Part shown: positions 1-8,434 of the stretch, piece after piece
How positions within the stretch are numbered: the first letter of the stretch is position 1
Layout of the letters: every line of letters starts with the position of its first letter
Source: Hypericibacter sp963696655
GTDB taxonomy: Bacteria; Pseudomonadota; Alphaproteobacteria; Dongiales; Dongiaceae
DNA: 64,000 nucleotides
NCBI GenBank assembly: GCA_963696655.1
Contig: CAVOLB010000078.1
Span: 1 to 64,000 of the forward strand
Reading direction: 5' to 3'
Translations under genes and position numbers: made by a program
The notes under the pieces: model-generated
Seen by the model: the letters and a program-made list of their open reading frames with translations, nothing else
The model's database searches: none
What the model was told of the DNA's origin: nothing

Positions 1-272
1 AGGTCCAGACGATCTCGCCGGGATCGGCCTGACCGTCCAGGTCCGGGGAGTAGACGATGCGCCGGGCCGACGGGCGGTGGGCAGGCTGGCGCCGGTCACC
101 GGTCCACCGCTGGTGAGGGCGACCGGCGGCGGGTGGCCTTGCCAGAGCTCGACGGATCGAGACCTTGCTGGATGACCCGTTCCGGGTTGGGAAGCTCGCG
201 GAGGAGCTTCGGGGCCTCTTTGAAGACGAGGTTCTCCGCGAGAATCTTGAAGGCCTTCCACTGGGACGCCAT
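1..272 (-). pseudogene. PemK/MazF-type toxin gene fragment, actinobacterial-like, cut by left edge
   Basis: On the minus strand an ATG at 272 opens a reading frame (MASQWKAFKILAENLVFKEA...) that stops at 96-98. In the next frame, from about 70 down to base 2, the sequence reads RRIVYSPDLDGQADPGEIVWT. That second stretch closely resembles what I recall of the segment leading into the PemK/MazF fold in actinobacterial MazF-type toxins (DPGEIVWTW...), where it follows a variable linker. I read the two pieces as one gene with a one-base frameshift in the linker at about 75-130, running off the window. An actinobacterial toxin is out of place beside an alphaproteobacterial sugar locus. The alternative is that the first frame is a separate small gene or chance. 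The identification is from memory of the family, not a search. Confidence 0.4.
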
Positions 273-295
273 AGCCGCCAAGCATAGCGAGAGCG

Positions 296-958
296 ATGCC
301 GAGCGCACCGAAGATCATCGAGGACGCCGCCCAATCCATGGGCGCCTATTACAAGGGCAAGCATGGCGGCACCTTCGGCGATGCCGGGGCCGTGTCCGCG
401 CATCCGCTCAAGAATCTCAACGCCCTGGGCGACGGCGGATTCCTGCTGACCGACGACGACGAGATCGCCCACAAGGCGCGGCTCTATCGCAACCACGGGC
501 TCGAGAGCCGCGACAATTGCGCCTTCTACGGCGTCAATTCACGGCTCGACGTGCTCAACGCCGAGGTCCTGAAATTCCGCCTGACGCGCCTCAAGGGCGT
601 CATCGACCAGCGGCGGCGCAACGCCAACATCTACCGCCAGATCATCAAGCCGGGTCATGTGCAGATTCCCGCGGAGAAGCCGCATGAGGTCGTCTCCTAT
701 GTGATGTTCATCACCCAGGCGGACGATCGCGACCGGCTGCAGAAGTTCCTGGCGGAGCGCGGCGTGCAGACCCTGGTCTATTACGGAACGGCGCTGCATC
801 TGCACAAGGCCGCGGCCAGCCTCGGCTATAAGCGCGGCGATTTCCCGGTGGCGGAGCGGCAATGCGACCGCGTGCTGGCGCTGCCCCACATGCAGTATCT
901 CACCGAGGATCAGGTGGCCTACGCGGCCGAGCTGGTGAACAAGTTCTACGGCGTGTGA
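296..958 (+). pseudogene. DegT/DnrJ/EryC1 sugar aminotransferase, N-terminal half missing
   Basis: The 220-residue frame is the C-terminal part of a PLP-dependent nucleotide-sugar aminotransferase. It begins at the KIIEDAAQS motif (residues 6-14), which normally lies near residue 160 of a ~370-residue protein. The PLP-lysine motif HPLKNLN follows (Lys39), then the dimer-interface and C-terminal region through KFYGV. The cofactor-binding N-terminal half is absent and the bases upstream do not encode it in any frame, so the gene is broken at about base 300. The ATG at 296 is simply the first available. The deacetylase gene starts 8 bases after the stop, so the two were probably co-transcribed. 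A functional full-length copy may exist in the true genome if the left end is chimeric. Confidence 0.85.
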
Positions 959-966
959 GCCCGGAC

Positions 967-1617
967 ATGGCCGGCATCCTGGTCATCGCTCCCCATGCCT
1001 TGGATGAAGTGCTCGGCTGCGGCGGCACGATGGCGCGCCATGCCGAGGACGGACGCCGGGTCGATACCCTGATTCTGTTCGGCGACGAGTCCAGCCGCGG
1101 CCTGTTGCGGCACGAAGCGGCACCGAAAGCGGCGGCGGCCCTGGGCACGAACGCGCCGCGCTTCGCCGGCCTGCCCGAGAATCGCAGCGACACCCTGCCC
1201 CTGGTCGAGGTCGTCGGCGCGGTCGAGCGGGCGATCGCCGAGCTCGGGCCCGACATCGTCTATCTGCCCCATGGCGGCAGCCTGCATATCGACCACCAGA
1301 CCACTTTCCGGGCGGCGATGACCGCGATCCGCCCCGTGCCGCAACATCCCGTACGGTCGATCTATGCCTATGAGATCGTCTCGAGCACGGAATGGGCGCC
1401 GCGGGCGCTGGGCGAACCCTTTTCGCCGACCCGCTTCACCGATATCGAGCGGACCTTCGATCGCAAGATGCGAGCGCTCGACTGCTACGCGGCGGAAATG
1501 AGACCCGCGCCCCATGCGCGATCGCGCGAGGGCGTGACCGCCCTCGCGCGGAATCGAGGCCATTCGGTCGGCATGATGGTCGCCGAGGCCTTCATGGTGC
1601 TGCGCGAGCTGGACTGA
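967..1617 (+). CDS. PIG-L family N-deacetylase
   Basis: This 216-residue protein belongs to the PIG-L/LmbE fold, which removes acetyl groups from GlcNAc-type sugars using a zinc ion. The N-terminal metal motif is APHALDEVLGCGG (the family usually has AHPDDE), giving a His and Asp ligand, and the third ligand lies in SLHIDHQTT. Length fits the family. It follows the truncated aminotransferase by 8 bases, which suggests a role in trimming or remodelling an amino sugar of the surface polysaccharide. The ATG at 967 starts immediately before the conserved strand (MAGILVIAPH). The substrate cannot be told from the sequence. Confidence 0.85.
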   Translation: MAGILVIAPHALDEVLGCGGTMARHAEDGRRVDTLILFGDESSRGLLRHEAAPKAAAALGTNAPRFAGLPENRSDTLPLVEVVGAVERAIAELGPDIVYLPHGGSLHIDHQTTFRAAMTAIRPVPQHPVRSIYAYEIVSSTEWAPRALGEPFSPTRFTDIERTFDRKMRALDCYAAEMRPAPHARSREGVTALARNRGHSVGMMVAEAFMVLRELD

Positions 1618-1641
1618 AGGCGCGCTTGCCGGCGTGCCCGA

Positions 1642-2628
1642 TCAGGCGCGCAGGACGAACTCGGCGGGCGGCGGCAGCTGCTTGAGATAGTGGCGGCCCC
1701 ACGCGACCATGTCGCGGACGCCTTCGCGCAGGCTGATACGCTCCTGATAGCCCAACTCGGTCTTGATGCGGGTGCTGTCGAGCCAGTATTGCGCGTCCTC
1801 GCCGACGCGGCCGGGCGTGATGTCGACCAGCTTCTCGAAGGGAACGCCGGTTTCTTCCGCCACCAGCTCGACCAGATGGCGGATGCTCGAGGGCTGCTCG
1901 GGCCCGACATTGTAGAGGCGGCCGAACGGCGCCTTCTCCGTCATCAGCCAGATCGCATGGGCCAGGTCCTGGGCATGCATGTAGGATTTCTTGACGGTGC
2001 CGCCACCCTGCAGGGGCAGCTTCTGGCCGGTCAGCGCGCAATAGACCGCGCGCGGCAGGATGCGATAGAGCAGCTGGCCCGGCCCATAGGCGTTGGAGGG
2101 GCGGATGATGTTCATCGGGAACTTGCGGACCGCCCACAGCGTGTCGAGATGCATGTCGCCGGCCAGCTTCGAAACCGCATAGGGGCTGGTCGGGTGCAGC
2201 GGCGCCTCCTCGGACGCGGGCTTCTCGACCGGGCCGTACAGCTCCGAGGTGCCGATCTGGACGAAGCGCTCGAGATAGTCGCGCTTCATGAGGTCTTCGC
2301 ACATCTTCGCCAGGGCGACGACATTGGTCTCGTAATAGCGGAACGACTTCTCCCAGGAAGTGGCATAGGCGAGGGCCGCGAAATTGACGATCACCTCGGG
2401 CTTCTCGCGGTCGAACAGCTCGAACAGCCGGTCCTGCTCGAACACGACATGGATCTGCTCGTAGCGATAGCGGTCGTCGCCCTTGCCGACCTCCAGCGTG
2501 AAGGGAGGGGCCGCCGGGGGATTGCGGCCGACGCAGATGACCTTCCGGGGATCGGCCTTCTCGAGCAGGTATTTCGCGAAATGGACCGCGAACACGCCGC
2601 CGCCGCCCAGGAGAATGTAGGTTCTCAT
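1642..2628 (-). CDS. NAD-dependent epimerase/dehydratase (GDP-mannose dehydratase-like)
   Basis: This 328-residue extended SDR has a glycine-rich nucleotide loop at its start (LLGGGGVFAVHFAKYL). The loop is not the textbook GxxGxxG. The catalytic set is intact: Ser128 in GTSELYG and Tyr150/Lys154 in YAVSK. The ETNVVAL, RPSNAYGPGQ and late LREGVRDM features are typical of the GDP-mannose 4,6-dehydratase/epimerase branch. It is convergent with the PIG-L gene and 50 bases downstream of the DegT gene on the same strand, so it probably shares that transcript. A dehydratase supplying a keto-sugar to the aminotransferase is the natural reading, but an epimerase is equally possible. Confidence 0.85.
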   Translation of the reverse strand: MRTYILLGGGGVFAVHFAKYLLEKADPRKVICVGRNPPAAPPFTLEVGKGDDRYRYEQIHVVFEQDRLFELFDREKPEVIVNFAALAYATSWEKSFRYYETNVVALAKMCEDLMKRDYLERFVQIGTSELYGPVEKPASEEAPLHPTSPYAVSKLAGDMHLDTLWAVRKFPMNIIRPSNAYGPGQLLYRILPRAVYCALTGQKLPLQGGGTVKKSYMHAQDLAHAIWLMTEKAPFGRLYNVGPEQPSSIRHLVELVAEETGVPFEKLVDITPGRVGEDAQYWLDSTRIKTELGYQERISLREGVRDMVAWGRHYLKQLPPPAEFVLRA

Positions 2629-2678
2629 CGGTCTCTCAGCTCCTCGTCATCGCTTGGGCGATCCCGGCGCGGGAAGGC

Positions 2679-3806
2679 TCAACGGCGCTTTTGATAGAAC
2701 GAACGGACCACATCGACAACCCGATCCTGCTCGGCGCGGCTGAGATACTGATCGACAGGGAAGGTGATCACTTCCCGCGCATGGCGATCGGCCACCGGGA
2801 AATCGCCCTCCTTGTGGCCGAGATATCGCAGGGCCGGCTGGCGATAGACCGGAATCGGATAATGCACCTTGGCCTCGATGCCCTCGGCCAGGCAATGCGC
2901 ATGCAGCTCGTCCCGGCGCTCGGCGAACAACACATAGAGCAGATAGACGTTCTTGCTCCGCGGATCGCGCGTCGGAATCCGGAGCTGGGGAATGCCGGCG
3001 AAGGCGCGGTCGTAATAGGCGGCCGCGGCCGCGCGCCCCTCGACCCAGTTCGGGACCTGCGGCAGCATATGCTTGCCCACGACGGCCTGGAGCGAGTCGA
3101 GGCGGGTGTTGTAGCCCAGGATCTCCATCTCGTCGCGATTGCGCAGCCCGTGATTGCGCAAGAGCCGGCAGCGCCGGTCGATCGCGTCGTCATCGGTGAC
3201 GATCACCCCGGCATCGCCCCAGACATTGATGATCTTGAGCGGATGCATCGAGAAGGCGCCGGCCAGCCCGAAGGTCCCGGCCTTGCGGCCTTCCCATTCG
3301 CCCAGCAGGCTCTGGCAGGCATCCTCGATGACCGGCAGCTTGCGCGCGCGCGCGATCTCCATGATCCGCGGCATGTCGACCACGTCGCCGGTCAGCTGCA
3401 CCGGGACGATGGCCCTGGTGCGCGGGCCGATGGCGGCCTCGAGCCGGTCGATATCGAGGCCGAACATGTCGTCGCAATCGACGAAGACCGGACGTGCGCC
3501 CAGCTCCGCGATGGCGCCAACCGTCGCCCAGAAGGTGTTGGCGGCGGTAATGACCTCGTCGCCGGGCTCCAGCCCCGCCGCCTTGAGCGAGACCTTGAGG
3601 GCATCGGTGCCGGAGCCGACGCCGATGGCGTGCCTGGATCCCAGCATGGCGGCGAACATCGCCTCGAACTCGCCGACCACCTTTCCCAGCGTGAAATCGC
3701 CCGACGCCACCAGGCGGCGGATGTCGGCGAGGATCGGTTCGGGATCGGCGAATTGCTGGCCGAGCGGCGAATAGCGGACGGAGCGAGGCGTCGATGGGGA
3801 TGGCAT
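2679..3806 (-). CDS. DegT/DnrJ/EryC1 family nucleotide-sugar aminotransferase
   Basis: This is a full-length 375-residue PLP-dependent aminotransferase, probably acting on a keto-sugar nucleotide. Visible features are GVGSGTDALKVSLKA (phosphate-binding loop), VIEDACQS, and the Schiff-base lysine Lys191 in SMHPLKIINVWGDAG. The C-terminal YPIPVYRQPA segment is typical of QdtB/FdtB-like sugar aminotransferases. I start it at the ATG at 3806 because the 36 residues that an earlier start would add are proline-rich and unlike the family. It shares the HPLK motif class with the truncated gene at 296, so the locus once had at least two such enzymes. Confidence 0.9.
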   Translation of the reverse strand: MPSPSTPRSVRYSPLGQQFADPEPILADIRRLVASGDFTLGKVVGEFEAMFAAMLGSRHAIGVGSGTDALKVSLKAAGLEPGDEVITAANTFWATVGAIAELGARPVFVDCDDMFGLDIDRLEAAIGPRTRAIVPVQLTGDVVDMPRIMEIARARKLPVIEDACQSLLGEWEGRKAGTFGLAGAFSMHPLKIINVWGDAGVIVTDDDAIDRRCRLLRNHGLRNRDEMEILGYNTRLDSLQAVVGKHMLPQVPNWVEGRAAAAAYYDRAFAGIPQLRIPTRDPRSKNVYLLYVLFAERRDELHAHCLAEGIEAKVHYPIPVYRQPALRYLGHKEGDFPVADRHAREVITFPVDQYLSRAEQDRVVDVVRSFYQKRR

Positions 3807-4020
3807 GGGGTCTTCGAATGGGAGGGGGCGAACGGGCAACGGATGTTGGCGGCAGAGGCCGATTGACGATATCATCGATCCCCTTAGGGAGCGAAAGATA
3901 ATGATTTCCGGCAATTGCGCTCATTGTCACGGGTGCCGTCGGCCGCGCCGCGATTGAGCGCGAGGCCGGTCGACCTGCGGCTCACGAACCCCTCGAAAAT
4001 TCACGCAACGGAGTACTGTT

Positions 4021-4677
4021 ATGGCTGAGGTCAATCTTCTCGCGCGCCTGCCGCGCTCGCGGCGCAATGTGAATGCCCGCGCGGAGGCCAAGAGCCCGGA
4101 GGTGATCGCCACCTCCCGGAAGTTCGGCCAGGAATATTTCGACGGGCCGCGGGAATATGGCTATGGCGGCTATCGCTATGACGGAAGATGGGTTCCCATC
4201 GCCGAGGACATTGTCGCCCATTTCGGCCTCAAGGCCGGCGATCGGGTGCTGGATGTCGGCTGTGCCAAGGGATTCCTGGTCAAGGACCTGATGAAGGTCT
4301 GCCCCGGGCTCGAGGTGTTCGGCATCGACATTTCGGAATATGCGGTCATGCATTGCGAGCCCGAGGTGGTCGGCCGGCTCCATCTCGGCAGCTGCGAGCA
4401 TCTGCCGTTCCCCAGCAACAGCTTCAGCGCGGTGGTGTCGATCAATACGATCCACAATCAGAACCGCGACGGCGTGATCCGATCGCTCAAGGAAGTGCAG
4501 CGGCTCTGCGGCGGCCGGGCCTATGTGCAGGTCGATTCCTATCGTGACGAAGAGCAGCGCAGGCTCTTCCTCGACTGGGTCCTGACCGCGAACTTTCACG
4601 ATTACCCGGATGGCTGGCGCAAGGTGTTCGCCGAGGCCGGCTATACGGGCGACTATTTCTGGACGATCGTGGAGTAG
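4021..4677 (+). CDS. class I SAM-dependent methyltransferase
   Basis: This 218-residue methyltransferase has SAM motif I VLDVGCAKGFLVKDL (about 75-89), motif II with the acidic FGIDISEYA, and motif IV VVSINTIHN. Only the Rossmann methyltransferase domain is present, with an N-terminal extension of about 50 residues. The start is supported by GGAG eight bases upstream of the ATG. It stands alone between two minus-strand genes and diverges from the aminotransferase gene across a 214-base gap. Its setting suggests methylation of a sugar or an intermediate of the surface polysaccharide. The acceptor is unknown. Confidence 0.85.
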   Translation: MAEVNLLARLPRSRRNVNARAEAKSPEVIATSRKFGQEYFDGPREYGYGGYRYDGRWVPIAEDIVAHFGLKAGDRVLDVGCAKGFLVKDLMKVCPGLEVFGIDISEYAVMHCEPEVVGRLHLGSCEHLPFPSNSFSAVVSINTIHNQNRDGVIRSLKEVQRLCGGRAYVQVDSYRDEEQRRLFLDWVLTANFHDYPDGWRKVFAEAGYTGDYFWTIVE

Positions 4678-4723
4678 TGGCGCTCACCTCCGCGTAGATG
4701 CAGCGGGAAGAGCGGCCTGTCGA

Positions 4724-5629
4724 TCAGTTGCGGCTTTCGGACCCTGCGCTCGCGCGGAGCTGACGGGCATAGTCATAGAGCGCGACGTCCCAGCGGACCA
4801 ACGGCGCCATGGCGGCCTGGATGTCGGCAGGATTTTCCCGATGGGTCTTGCCCTTGACCCAGGCGCGTTTGACGACGTCGTCCGTCGCGTTGTCTCTTGG
4901 GATGGCCGCCAGGCGCGGCAGATTCAAGTCGTGCAGAATCTGTTCGAAATCGGCCTCGTATGTTTCCTGGAAGCCGATGTGATTCAGGCGCCGGAGATTG
5001 CGTTTGGCGATCTCGAGAAGCGCCGGCCATTCCGATTCCGCAAACGGATAATCGACCAGCCGGCCGGAGAGCTGGCGCACCATGTAGTTGTCGATCATGT
5101 TCCGAAGATCGAGATCCGAGGTGGTGAACATGTCCAGCTGGGACATGTCCCTGCATTTCTCCACCCGGCTCATCACCGCCTCGGTGAGGTGATCCTTGGG
5201 GTAGTTGGTCATCACCCGATAGAAGGACCGCAGGCGGCTCCGCGGCTCGCGAAGAAACGTGAACATGTAGTCGTCGTCGCGAACGCCGATGCGCTCGACG
5301 CTGGCCCAGGAAAAATGGCCGCAGATGAAGCGCGATGCGCGTGCCCGTTCGATTTTTCGATCGTCGGGAGGCTGATGAAGATAGATCTCGCCGAGCTTGC
5401 ACCGCCGCCCGCCTCGCTTTCCGCCGAGGCAGCAGGTGAGATATTGCTGCGCCGTCATCCCGCCGGTCTTGGGGATATGCATGAAGATGATCCGGCGGGG
5501 CTGACTTCGCGACGAACGGAGCATCGAGCGTGTCCGGGCCAAAAGCGTGCCCACGCGCAGACGAAGTGCCACCGGATCGGAAATCACAGAAACCTGGCGC
5601 GATTTCAGAAGCACCGGTCCCCCCATCAT
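4724..5629 (-). CDS. sulfotransferase family protein (type 2-like)
   Basis: This 301-residue PAPS-dependent sulfotransferase homologue carries the 5'-phosphosulfate loop IPKTGGMTAQQYL (residues 52-64) and the 3'-phosphate motif FLREPRSRLRSFY. The CGHFSW segment between them is typical of the carbohydrate (Sulfotransfer_2) branch. No transmembrane segment is evident, so it should act in the cytoplasm. Two adjacent ATG codons (5629, 5626) offer the start. With a second such enzyme at 38742-39632, the window encodes two, which suggests a sulfated glycan or lipid. Acceptor unknown. Confidence 0.8.
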   Translation of the reverse strand: MMGGPVLLKSRQVSVISDPVALRLRVGTLLARTRSMLRSSRSQPRRIIFMHIPKTGGMTAQQYLTCCLGGKRGGRRCKLGEIYLHQPPDDRKIERARASRFICGHFSWASVERIGVRDDDYMFTFLREPRSRLRSFYRVMTNYPKDHLTEAVMSRVEKCRDMSQLDMFTTSDLDLRNMIDNYMVRQLSGRLVDYPFAESEWPALLEIAKRNLRRLNHIGFQETYEADFEQILHDLNLPRLAAIPRDNATDDVVKRAWVKGKTHRENPADIQAAMAPLVRWDVALYDYARQLRASAGSESRN

Positions 5630-5753
5630 TAAGTTCTATTTAATAGGGTAAACAGACTGACGTAGTGGGGCAATACCGATGTAACGGGGCGAGAAGGTTG
5701 CAGGACTGGCCACAAACTCGCCACAGGGCCTTGTGGGCGTCACCGGGACCGGG

Positions 5754-6239
5754 CTATCCGATGCGCTCTCGATTGATATGCAGCCAGAGACCGAAGGCGT
5801 CGTAGGGCGTGACGCGAAGGTTCTGGATCTCATGGGGCGAGAAGACGCGAAGATCGGCGCCTTCCCGCAGAATCAGAGACTTGACCCTCTCCGCCGCCAG
5901 GGAGACCTCGAAGAACGCGCGCGTCTTCATCCCGAATCCCGGCCGGTTCCAGTCGATGTCGATGCGCGTGGCATAGCGCACCGCGTCGGGCGGGAAATCG
6001 ACCCCGATCTCCTCCGCGAGCTCGCGGCGCAGCGCGGCCTCCTCGCTCTCGCCGGGCTCGATGGCGCCGCCGAAGAGGCCCCAATGATCGGGGAAGAAGA
6101 TATCGGGGCGGTTGTCGCGGAGCTGCAGCAGATATCCCTGCGGCGGCACGACGATGATCGCGGCGACCGCATCGCGCGGATGCAGGCGCGGGCCGGTCGG
6201 CGGGCGTGAGGCGTCGCTCTCCGTCATCGATGTTCCCAT
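5754..6239 (-). CDS. NUDIX hydrolase
   Basis: This 161-residue protein has a complete Nudix box, GAIEPGESEEAALRRELAEEIG, matching Gx5Ex7REUxEExGU, preceded by WGLFG. The fold hydrolyses nucleoside diphosphates linked to another moiety, with Mg2+ bound by the box glutamates. Its place 55 bases downstream of a nucleotide-sugar epimerase, in the same direction, suggests it acts on a sugar nucleotide, for example a GDP-mannose-like compound, but nothing in the sequence fixes the substrate. An in-frame ATG at 6227 is an alternative start. Confidence 0.85.
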   Translation of the reverse strand: MGTSMTESDASRPPTGPRLHPRDAVAAIIVVPPQGYLLQLRDNRPDIFFPDHWGLFGGAIEPGESEEAALRRELAEEIGVDFPPDAVRYATRIDIDWNRPGFGMKTRAFFEVSLAAERVKSLILREGADLRVFSPHEIQNLRVTPYDAFGLWLHINRERIG

Positions 6240-6293
6240 GGATCTTTCATGCCGTGAGGACGCGATCGAGCCGTCGATCGGTGCCGCGACGGT

Positions 6294-7181
6294 CTAGGCA
6301 CCCGAGATCGCCTCGCGATGGACCTTGCGCAAGCCCTCGATCAGCGGCGTGAAGCGGAACTCGGGAAAGGCGCGCCGGCGCAGTGCCGGATCGAAATGCC
6401 GGTGGGTGATCGGCGACTGCCGCGGCGTATGGATCACCTCCGCCGCCGGACTGAAAAGCCCGCCCACCAGCCGCGCCAGCTCGTCGAACGTCACCGACTG
6501 CCCGGTGACCATGTTCAGGATGCCGTGGCTGCGATGCCGGAGCACCTCCCGGATCATGGCGACGGCATCGTCGATCAACAGATGATCGCGGGTCTCCTCG
6601 CCTTTGCCGCCCAACGTGATCTTGCGATCCTTCTCGGCCAGGCGCCGGAAACGGTTGGCGCCGTAGGAGTTATGCGTATCCGCCGCGCCATAGACGAGGG
6701 TCGAGCGCAGGATCGCCAGCGGTCCCTTGAACGCCTGCTGCATCATGAGCTCGCGGGTGCGGTGCATGACGCCGTAGAGATCGATGGGCGCGGCCGGCGT
6801 GGCTTCCGAGACGAGGCCGGCCTCGAAGGAATAGACCGCGTCGGAGCTGAGATAGACCAGATGGGCGACAGGCCGCGCCTGCAGGGCCGCCGCCACCGCC
6901 TCGCCCATCCGCAGGTTGCGCATGGTGCTGGCGATGTCGCGGCCTTTGTCCGGCGTCACCGCCGACAGGAACACCAGCGCATCCTCGGGCTGCAGCAGGG
7001 CGGTCAGCTTGGCGGCCGCATCGGGCGCCGCCAGGTCGAGATCGGCCGAGGAGAGCGCCAGGGTCGGGATGCCCGCGGCCGCGAGATCGCGGACGAGGGC
7101 GGCGCCGATGAAGCCGCGCGAGCCCAGCACGACGACGCGGGCGGGCTCGGCGGGAGGGGTCTGTCGATGATCGAAGGTCAC
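6294..7181 (-). CDS. NAD-dependent epimerase/dehydratase homologue with altered YxxxK
   Basis: This 295-residue extended SDR has a good nucleotide loop (VLGSRGFIGAAL, residues 18-29), SAVTPDKG and YLSSDAVYS, where the catalytic Ser/Asp region sits. The active-site segment reads DLYGVMHRTRE: Tyr136 is present, but His140 replaces the usual catalytic lysine of YxxxK. The enzyme may therefore be inactive or mechanistically altered. The start codon is GTG, 6 bases after the stop of the dehydrogenase-like gene upstream. The gene is third in the operon Gfo/Idh - UGD-like - epimerase, transcribed leftward from the divergent promoter near 9420. Confidence 0.8.
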   Translation of the reverse strand: MTFDHRQTPPAEPARVVVLGSRGFIGAALVRDLAAAGIPTLALSSADLDLAAPDAAAKLTALLQPEDALVFLSAVTPDKGRDIASTMRNLRMGEAVAAALQARPVAHLVYLSSDAVYSFEAGLVSEATPAAPIDLYGVMHRTRELMMQQAFKGPLAILRSTLVYGAADTHNSYGANRFRRLAEKDRKITLGGKGEETRDHLLIDDAVAMIREVLRHRSHGILNMVTGQSVTFDELARLVGGLFSPAAEVIHTPRQSPITHRHFDPALRRRAFPEFRFTPLIEGLRKVHREAISGA

Positions 7182-7186
7182 GGGCG

Positions 7187-8434
7187 TTACGGAGCTCCAA
7201 GGACGGCTTGCTGAAGGCCGGCCGCACGGCAGGCCTCGGGATCGAGGATGCGATAGGGATCCAACAGGACGCGCCCCTTCATGGCAGCGGCGACGTCGCC
7301 GGGCGCAACGCTTCTGAACTGCGGCCAGGGCGTCAGGATCGCCAGCGCGTCGGCGTCCCGACAGGCATCGAGCGGATCCTTGGCCTGAACGATGCCGGGA
7401 TGATAACGGGCGACGGCGGCGACCAGCGGATCATAGGCCTGCACGATCGAGGGGCCGAGCCCGCTCAAGAAAGCCAGGGCCGGCGAGTTCTTGGTCGAGT
7501 GCGTGTTCTCCTTGTAGGCGAGGCCCCAGAGCGCAACGCGCGGATGCTTTACCCGGTCCGCCACCAGCTCGCCGAAGCGGCGCAGGGGCCAGTCCTTGCG
7601 GTGGCGGCTGTTGACGAGCATCGCGCGGATGGCGCTCGCATCGGCGCCGGCGGCATCGGCAAGCCGGGTCACGGTCGAGAGGTCGCGCTCGATATTGCCG
7701 CCGGAGAGGCCGAGGCCCGGCGTCAGATAGGCATGAGGACCGATGCGGCGGTCAAGCCGCAGGGTGGGAACGATCTCCAACCAGTCGGCGCCCACGCCCT
7801 CGGCCAGCTCGGCCAGCGAATTGGCGACCGTGACGCTGGCCGCGAGGCAGCAATTGATGGCGATCTTGGCAAGCTCCGCGCTCTCATAGCGCATCGGCAG
7901 GATGGGACAGCCGAACCGCTCGAGATAGGCCCGAAAGGCGGGCGGCAGGGGGCCGGCCGGGTCGGCGCAGCCGACGATGTAGCGTTCCGGCTCGAGCGCA
8001 CGCTCGAAGGCGCGGCCGAACACCAGGGTTTCGACCTGATAGTAGAGGCTCTCGTCCCGCAGCGCCCGGGTGAAACCCGGCGGCACCTGGCTCAGCAGGA
8101 CCCGCGTCCGTCCGGCCGCGGCCTTGCCGACGATATCGAGCAGCCGATGGACGGGCTCGAGATCGCTCTCGCCGCTGTCGCCGGTCGGGACATCCGGCGC
8201 GACATAGATCGGGTCGCAGGCGGCGAGATCCGGCGCCTGGCTGGTGAAGCGGATGTTCCCCCGATGGGCCGTCCAGATCTCGGCAAGCCTGGGTTCGTCG
8301 ATCGGGAACCGGCCCTGGCTCAGCTGCGCGACGAGGTCCGCGTTCGGATCGAAGGCGACGGTGGACACGCCCTTGGCCGCCGCCGCGAGGCTCGAGACGA
8401 GGCCCAGATGCGTCATGCCCGCAAAGCCGATCAT
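7187..8434 (-). CDS. UDP-glucose/GDP-mannose dehydrogenase homologue lacking catalytic Cys
   Basis: This 415-residue protein has the three-domain layout of nucleotide-sugar 6-dehydrogenases. There is an N-terminal NAD fold (GFAGMTHLGLVSS), the central ELAKIAINCCLA helix with the family Lys190 and Asn194, and a C-terminal ALWGLAYKENT NAD/UDP-binding part. The active-site segment normally reads GSCFPKD; here it is GGNIERD (residues 245-251), so the nucleophilic cysteine is replaced by asparagine and the following lysine by arginine. A normal two-step oxidation to a uronate is therefore unlikely. It overlaps the Gfo/Idh gene by four bases (ATGA) and is probably translationally coupled to it. Compare the intact AlgD at 42081-43394. 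Confidence 0.8.
   Translation of the reverse strand: MIGFAGMTHLGLVSSLAAAAKGVSTVAFDPNADLVAQLSQGRFPIDEPRLAEIWTAHRGNIRFTSQAPDLAACDPIYVAPDVPTGDSGESDLEPVHRLLDIVGKAAAGRTRVLLSQVPPGFTRALRDESLYYQVETLVFGRAFERALEPERYIVGCADPAGPLPPAFRAYLERFGCPILPMRYESAELAKIAINCCLAASVTVANSLAELAEGVGADWLEIVPTLRLDRRIGPHAYLTPGLGLSGGNIERDLSTVTRLADAAGADASAIRAMLVNSRHRKDWPLRRFGELVADRVKHPRVALWGLAYKENTHSTKNSPALAFLSGLGPSIVQAYDPLVAAVARYHPGIVQAKDPLDACRDADALAILTPWPQFRSVAPGDVAAAMKGRVLLDPYRILDPEACRAAGLQQAVLGAP

Noticed and set aside
3863..3902. Possible promoter TTGACG...GATAAT before the methyltransferase gene
   Set aside because: The hexamers are 28 bases apart, far outside the range for sigma70.
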